This document shows positions 58,137 through 64,000 of a stretch of DNA of 64,000 nt, piece by piece. Origin of the DNA: Aspergillus flavus (Eukaryota > Ascomycota > Eurotiomycetes > Eurotiales > Aspergillaceae); NCBI RefSeq assembly GCF_009017415.1, contig NC_092404.1, positions 1,612,001 to 1,676,000 of the forward strand, given 5' to 3'. A program made the translations under genes and the position numbers. The notes below the pieces were generated by a model that was given only the letters and a program-made list of their open reading frames with translations, was not told the DNA's origin and searched no databases. Each line of letters starts with the position of its first letter. Position 1 is the first letter of the stretch.

Positions 58137-58589
58137 TCACAGAGATACAATCAATACCATCACTGCAGATCCCATACATTGGAACACGCCTGTATGCTGT
58201 CTGCTTCCCACTTCCCACGCCATTAACAGATAGAGCATCAACTGACAATGCCCTGTTTCCACCTGTGACGGGGCCTTGATTTCGGTATAGCAATGCACCG
58301 CATCAGGTTTACCGGTGACGGATATAAGATAAGGCCTTGACCGCGGTGGGCAGGCCCTCGCCCACTGGGCCCTGTCTAACCCGTGTGGGAATGATATCAG
58401 CCGTGGGTGTACATACGGTGACTGGTAGTCAGTGCCGCAGACCTCCCGGTCGTGCAGCGTGCGCAGAAAAGCGTTTATCTCAGGGGCAGTCGCGTCCGCA
58501 GGCAGGTGTGGGGGGTCCAATGGCGGCACCGAATGCGCGAACTCTTGATCTTCGTCGGGTATTGTGGGAGTTCTAAACGGCAGGGCCAC
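58137..58589 (-). pseudogene. Decayed ORF with nuclease-like motif, function uncertain
   Basis: A 150-codon frame without a proper ATG start. It contains TGKPDAVH...EIK...QLMLYLLMAWEV, which resembles the PD-(D/E)XK nuclease core (PD, then E-x-K, then a Q..LY helix). Sequence on the same strand just upstream (58662-58916 and 59083-59268) gives separate protein-like frames (NIIFIPNFNPEDKAFIRKF; YPWVVNNLVEDMDSC), interrupted by stops. Taken together this looks like one broken gene, but it could also be a chance ORF or a multi-exon gene I cannot resolve. Confidence 0.3.
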
Positions 58590-60645
58590 TAGAAAAGCTC
58601 ATGGCCCAATACTGCGTCGAGTTTGTCTTTCAGTAACACCGTTCGGGCATACGTTCCTCTTCTACCCAAAGACATCTGTGAACTCAAGATACTTGACATC
58701 ATTGTACTCAAGCTGGCGAGGCCATACAACCTGTGGAAAATGCTTCCCTGCCTCAGTAAGCTTTCCATTCCCATGTGCACTTTTGCGATTCCACTGCATA
58801 TATTTTTGATTGTATTTGGCGTCTAGATATTTAATCAATTGCCCGTAGTCGACTGGAAATTTTCGGATGAATGCTTTATCCTCTGGGTTGAAATTAGGGA
58901 TAAAGATGATGTTCAACTTCTTGATAATTGAACCGGAGCCAGAGATTCAGTAATAGCAGGTACTGTTCTCTTCGTCCTCAACAGGTAGAATCCGAGTGTA
59001 TGCGACGCTACGGTGACAGGATCGAACTTTTCGGAGAAAAGGTTTTCGAATGATGATTGGTACCCCTGTCGAAGGCATGGGGTTACATATTCTTTCCTCC
59101 CCTTGCAAGCATTGGAATCAAGATTTCAATATCGATGTTTTGCCATAGCTGGCGCATGTCTCCATCTGTTTCACATGAATCCATGTCTTCGACCAGGTTA
59201 TTTACCACCCAGGGATAGGTAACGGAAGAAAGTTCGGAGAAACTGTCCAGTTTCATCAGATACACCACTGATATGTATCAATCTAGTCTAGCGGATAAGG
59301 TTTTCCCTATCTGCTGATCTTGCGGGATGACACTGTTCTTTTAAAATCTTGGCCTTGTCTTGTCCGATATAATGCCAACTGGCCTTCTGAGGGTCGCATT
59401 AGCTGGAGGCAAAGTATATTGTAGTTGGACTGCTCTACCTCAATGTGATATATTCTCAAGTGGAAAAGGGCTTTCACAGTGAAAGCAGCCTTACTGGCTC
59501 GTAAGGTTGTCTTCTTGACCATTGTGCCCTGATTCTGACCGGATAGTAATCAGGCGTCAGAATCCCAAACGTTGCCGATGTTGCAACAATCTGGCTTTTG
59601 GTTGGGCCGAGAAGATGCAGAGAGACAGAAGACTAGAGAGCAAAGAGAAAAAGGGCGGGTAGAACCGAATAAGTAGCTCAAAGAGCTACCGTCCTAGAAT
59701 AGCGAATAGGTATTTGAGATGAATGCTAAAGTCCTAGGTAACTCGGAAAGATATTAATAATCCTATCGGTGTAGCTTTCTTTATATGGGTTGGTAACCTA
59801 TATCAAAGGAGGTATCATATGGCAGAGGGGTCAATAATATAACAGATTAGGTAGACAGCGATTTGCCAGATACTTACCCTGTGGGCCTATGGTCGATGTG
59901 AAGCCCTCTTCTACAATTTACTGTTTTTAGTGACTTGCATGATAGATTCATTGTTTCCAGGTGCTCACCCTTTTTGACATAGCCCAGTGAATATAGAATA
60001 GTTCTCTATCCCAAGACGTATACAAGCAGATCTACCTGGGTAATCCAGCAGTCAGGCGCCATCTTCCTTCTTTAATTGTAGGTATCTCCATCGGGAATAT
60101 TGACAAGGGTGTTCATCTCGTACATATTATTCCATTAATTCGGCAGATAACTATACATACAGGATATTCCCGTTACTCTTGACCATTTGCAAACACAGCG
60201 AGTAGATAAGCCTGGTCTGAGTACGTGCAAGGAGAGCATCTTTTTTGTGATATTCAGTATCTGCTAGATAAAAGCATACTGTGACTTTGTGAGATCGGGA
60301 TCGCGGGCTATGATAAGCTTAACTTGACTACAGTTAACCACGATAGTGACAGACTGTCGTATCTAGGCTGGTGCCTTGATATTTGAGGAGAGCTACTATG
60401 AAACTCATGCGATATATAGTATGATTTGAATGCTTTACATATGTAAGTAGTAAATGTACATTTTTCAAATCATAATGCTATATTTGATATAACAACTCGA
60501 GTTTCCTTTGTTTCCTTCCTTCCCTTCCCCTTCTCAAAGGGCACGGAGTGAAGCTCCGTGGCAATAGTGAAGACAGCTTTGAGTAGTCACTTGAAATTAT
60601 TGTAGGTTAATAATGTAAAATAAAATGAAACCAAAATATATAAAT
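58590..60645. other. Gene-poor stretch with possible protein relics
   Basis: It contains the broken minus-strand frames 58662-58916, 59083-59268 and 59307-59522. It also has a 17-base hairpin GCTTTCACAGTGAAAGC at 59470-59486 and a hairpin CACGGAGTGAAGCTCCGTG at 60542-60560. No intact gene was found. Confidence 0.45.
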
Positions 60646-60719
60646 GTCTGGGTGGCGCAATTGGTTAGCGCGTCTGACTGTTAATCAGGAGGTTATGAGT
60701 TCGATCCTCATCCTGGACG
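60646..60719 (+). tRNA. tRNA-Asn (GUU), copy C
   Basis: Differs from copies A and B in the D loop (AATTGGTTA), in a compensated T-stem pair (ATGAG/CTCAT) and in the T loop (TTCGATC). It is identical to copy F. Its trailer contains TTTGTTTTT. Confidence 0.95.
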
Positions 60720-62377
60720 TTTGTTTTTGCTTTTCTCGACAATTCTACACTCGGATTTTTGTCGTGCTGATAGGTGCCACTGCTGCATATCCATTTTTAT
60801 TGTGCGATTGTGCATCCTGGATCTGGACTCAGGTGAGGTGCTGTAGCTAGGAAGGAGGGTTGGTCGTTGGGGAGGAGAGCCTAAGTATGCAAAACTGGTG
60901 GACCATGACCTGATAATGAAACGGCTGGAAGAATGTCATGTCGTTAGTTCCACCATACATTCGCAGTAATGGTTGAATGGGATGGCGGTTCAATTGAGAC
61001 TGGGGAGTAGCAAGCTGCTTAGGAAGCGACTGATACGCTCCTCAACCAAGCCCTGACGATCTTGACTGCCATTTAATGGACCCAAAGAAGATAATCGAGT
61101 CTAAAGCGTACCGTGACAACCTCTGAGTAAGGCTCATTACAGAGGGAAGGAGACCAGCAAGTGTATACTGCGTCTGATGGCTATGCAGGATCGGAACCAG
61201 GCCCCTATTGTTGTCGCACAGGTCCAATGGAATGTGCACGATGAGGTTGGTTCTACTTCCTGAATTCTCTCTACTGCGATTCAGGCACGCTACTAGTCTA
61301 ACTAATGGCAAATCTTAGCGGTTCCCCTATTCGATAACATGTGCCAATAGAGAGATAATAGGTAGTGGGGGAAAATAGAACCTGGATATTAACACCCTGG
61401 AAGATGGATTCCGTTTCTCTCTCTATTGCTCTTACGGGTTCGAAGCCCTCTATTTAGATCTTCATATCTCTTCATCCTTTTCATTTTTGTTGTCCTATAT
61501 ACTGTTCTAGGGAGTAAACTAAATCACGGAGACAACCAACATTATACTCGAAACCGCATCCAACCTCTCCAAGTATGGGTTAACCAGAGCAAATTCTTTT
61601 GAGAATTTGTTGACTGGGAAGGGAAATTGTCTTCTCCAATGAAATAAATCTGCAAATTCATAGAAGCTCTCGAACGTAGAATATTCCTTAGTTCCGAAGG
61701 ATATTGATATCCGCCGTTGGGATCAGGCCTACCGACTAAGCTAGGGCAGATCACAACACCATTAAGAAGTATATGTATAATTGAATACTCTCGGTGTAAG
61801 AGTGTCTCGCATATTTGGCTCTGTGATTACCAGATTTCCCGAGGCTATACGAATGGGCAAACTTCCACCCAATCATGTTACGCCCTGGCTTGTCACATTC
61901 ATGTTTCCCTTCAACTAATATCCTACCAGGATGCGGACGCTATAAGACGTCAACCCTCTTTCAAATAATCCACTAGTGTATAAGCTCTCAATATTGCAAT
62001 GGACTGAGATAGCTTGAGCGACCCATCTAGCTAGCTCTTTAGACCTCGACTTTGGATTACTGTGATCAGCAATATGTAACCCTCTAAAAGGCTCCAACTC
62101 AACAAACTATGTGCTGCAAGGCACCTTGCTGAAGCTGCACACGAAACTCGATTTACCAAACCAGAAGGAATAAGTTGCTGTTGGTATTGCTTTTCTCTTC
62201 CCTATTGAAATGATTGTGACCAAATTAGAATCCTAGAACTAGGCAGTGGTCATCTCGCAGAGGGATAACTTCCTACTTTACTTTCAACCAGCACCCGGGC
62301 TTCTACGAAACGCATGCACGCATTACTCGAATATCCTGATAGCAAAAAGCTATCCATAAACAACCAAAAAGGAAAGA
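60720..62377. other. Spacer between tRNA-Asn copies C and D
   Basis: 1.66 kb with only short ORFs and no recognised gene or repeat. Confidence 0.5.
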
Positions 62378-62451
62378 CGTCCCAGGTGAGGCTTGAACTC
62401 ACAACCTCCTGATTAACAGTCAGACGCGCTAACCAGTTGCGCCACCGAGAC
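62378..62451 (-). tRNA. tRNA-Asn (GUU), copy D
   Basis: Acceptor variant GTCTCGG pairs with CTGGGAC. The D loop is as in A and B, with T loop TTCAAGC in place of TTCGAGC (one base change). The anticodon is GTT. The trailer contains CCTTTTTGG, usable as a Pol III terminator. The T-loop change G to A is unusual but keeps the structure. Confidence 0.9.
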
Positions 62452-62533
62452 AACAGATGGACACTCGACCTGGGGTCTGCCACCTTATTCCAGGAGAAGT
62501 ATTAGGGCTTCAACAAAACAAAAAGAAAAGAGA

Positions 62534-62607
62534 CGTCCCAGGTGAGGATCGAACTCACAACCTCCTGATTAACAGTCAGACGCGCTAACCAATTGCGCCA
62601 CCGAGAC
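62534..62607 (-). tRNA. tRNA-Asn (GUU), copy E
   Basis: Shares the GTCTCGG/CTGGGAC acceptor with copy D, 156 bases away in the same orientation, and similar A/G-rich flank, so the two look like a tandem duplication. The D loop (AATTGGTTA) and T loop (TTCGATC) instead match copies C and F. Confidence 0.93.
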
Positions 62608-63685
62608 GACTGATGCACACCCTGCCTCGACTGTTGATCTGTAAAGAAATGACTGGATGATGAAATCAGTCTGCAAGCCGCCGGCTATAAACCACCCAGT
62701 GGGAAGCTAATTGTAACCACGGTTTCTGCTCTATTCTCAAACACCGAATTTATTGAACAAGATATGCCAGAAAGTGACCCTCTTGATAATTAAGTACACA
62801 TCTAGTAAGCTGACTGGTGGGTGTGCTTTGATGCATACCGTGATGAGTACGTGAAATAGACCGAAGAATAGCCCTAATACGGTGCAGAATGAGACCAGGA
62901 ACTTGTTTTGACCTTCTCAACGATACACACAGTTAGGTTTCAATGCAGAAACTAAACCTTTCCAGCAGCGTGCCTGTATACTTAGTAGTGCCTCCTTCTG
63001 GGCCGAATTCCTCCTTGGAGGGACCACAGCTGTAGTCCTATCTTAAAAAACTGAACATTGACATCCTAGTCAGTGATGACTTTCTATCTACTCAAACAGC
63101 TGTTCTACATTTACCAAGTTCTTTACCGCGAGGGTTTGTTCAACTAACTACCTGCCCGCGGTATGACGAGCGAATAATATTCTGCCAATGGATAGTCAAT
63201 TCAGCACGAATGAAGTAGCTGGCTACCCTGCTTGCCTGGAGATCTCCGCCACCTTCATGGAATACTCACGATGTGATTCTTTCGTTTGTAGTCTAATGGG
63301 CTTATCATTGCTAGATTCCGTCAGTTACACTCACTACTCTGCCCTTCCTTTCTATTCCCCTTCCGCTTGATACTCTCTACTCGCTACTTCATAGCATTGA
63401 ACCCATCTTTGTACTTGACATCAAACCGTCGTTTGCCTCTATACCCAGGTCCACGAATGCAGGGTCACTAGCAGATGAACACATGGGTACTAAGGCAGAC
63501 CAGTTTCGCCTGACTTTCTATTTCCGCCAGCATCGATCCAGGTCCGTACAAGGCTTTGCCCCAAGGAAAAAGACACCCATCCAGATAGCGGGATGACCTT
63601 GGTCGCTCTCACCTCTACCACGTACCCCCCCTAGTGGCTTGAAGTCGCAAAGGGTAAACGGAAGTATTAAAAATAAAAAGTTAAC
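62608..63685. other. Spacer between tRNA-Asn copies E and F
   Basis: About 1.1 kb with only short ORFs. Nothing was recognised. Confidence 0.5.
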
Positions 63686-63759
63686 CGTCCAGGATGAGGA
63701 TCGAACTCATAACCTCCTGATTAACAGTCAGACGCGCTAACCAATTGCGCCACCCAGAC
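63686..63759 (-). tRNA. tRNA-Asn (GUU), copy F
   Basis: All 74 bases equal copy C. It also shares the GTTAACTTTTT trailer and an AACTT leader with copy A, so its gene body and its flanks point to different sister copies. Confidence 0.95.
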
Positions 63760-64000
63760 AAGTTGTTGTATTTCCGAAAAAGTTCTGACAATATAACACA
63801 AGGTAGATAGAAGCCACGTTAGCACGGAATTTCGATGACTGGAACCGCCGCTTTTCCATCCCATAGTTCATCATCACATACATACCTGACTCCTACGTAT
63901 GTCGAAGCTGCTCATACGAAGAATTCACAAAACTGGTAACTTCCTTGTATGCGATGTATGCATCTTGCTACGATTTACGGTGCCTGCTCAGCTATCTGAG

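Overview
This window is nuclear DNA of a filamentous ascomycete, most likely Eurotiales and Aspergillus-like. The grounds are many genes split by short introns (about 50-110 nt, GT...AG), best matches by eye to mould versions of housekeeping proteins, eukaryotic tRNA genes, and a recurring intergenic TACGGAGTA-type motif. Gene models below were joined by hand at splice sites. Every joined model checked is a multiple of three and ends at a stop.

Layout. 0-16 kb is a dense housekeeping block: AP-2 beta adaptin (endocytosis, 5' exon off the window), Cwc25 (splicing), a Bbc1-type SH3 protein (actin patches), Rtr1 (RNA polymerase II CTD phosphatase), an extended SDR reductase, and the mitoribosomal protein Mrp51. 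15.9-23.2 kb is the full TOR kinase. 24.5-29.5 kb is a divergent pair, an MFS sugar transporter and a cytosolic-looking GH78 alpha-L-rhamnosidase, with three CreA-like sites between them. 29.9-31.7 kb is a TMEM135-like membrane protein, followed by tRNA-Glu(UUC). 32.8-38.1 kb is a probable inositol/uronate catabolic group: a Gfo/Idh/MocA dehydrogenase, myo-inositol oxygenase, and a GLD1/GaaD-like aldo-keto reductase, with four CreA-like sites in the divergent promoter. 39.3-41.4 kb is a BTB protein with a very cysteine-rich segment. 42.5-46.1 kb is a large disordered protein of unknown function.

46.1-52.6 kb is gene-poor. 52.6-55.5 kb holds a convergent pair: an NAD(P)-binding atypical SDR and a peroxisomal (AKL-ending) 4-coumarate-CoA-ligase-like enzyme. 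From 55.5 kb to the end there is no convincing intact protein gene. Instead there are six tRNA-Asn(GUU) genes in 7.6 kb, in both orientations, with decayed protein relics between them, including a fragment of a fungal HNH-nuclease family.

The most notable signals are the inositol group, the rhamnoside transporter-hydrolase pair, the tRNA-Asn array with relics, the AP-2 beta without its ear domain, and the Cys-rich BTB protein.
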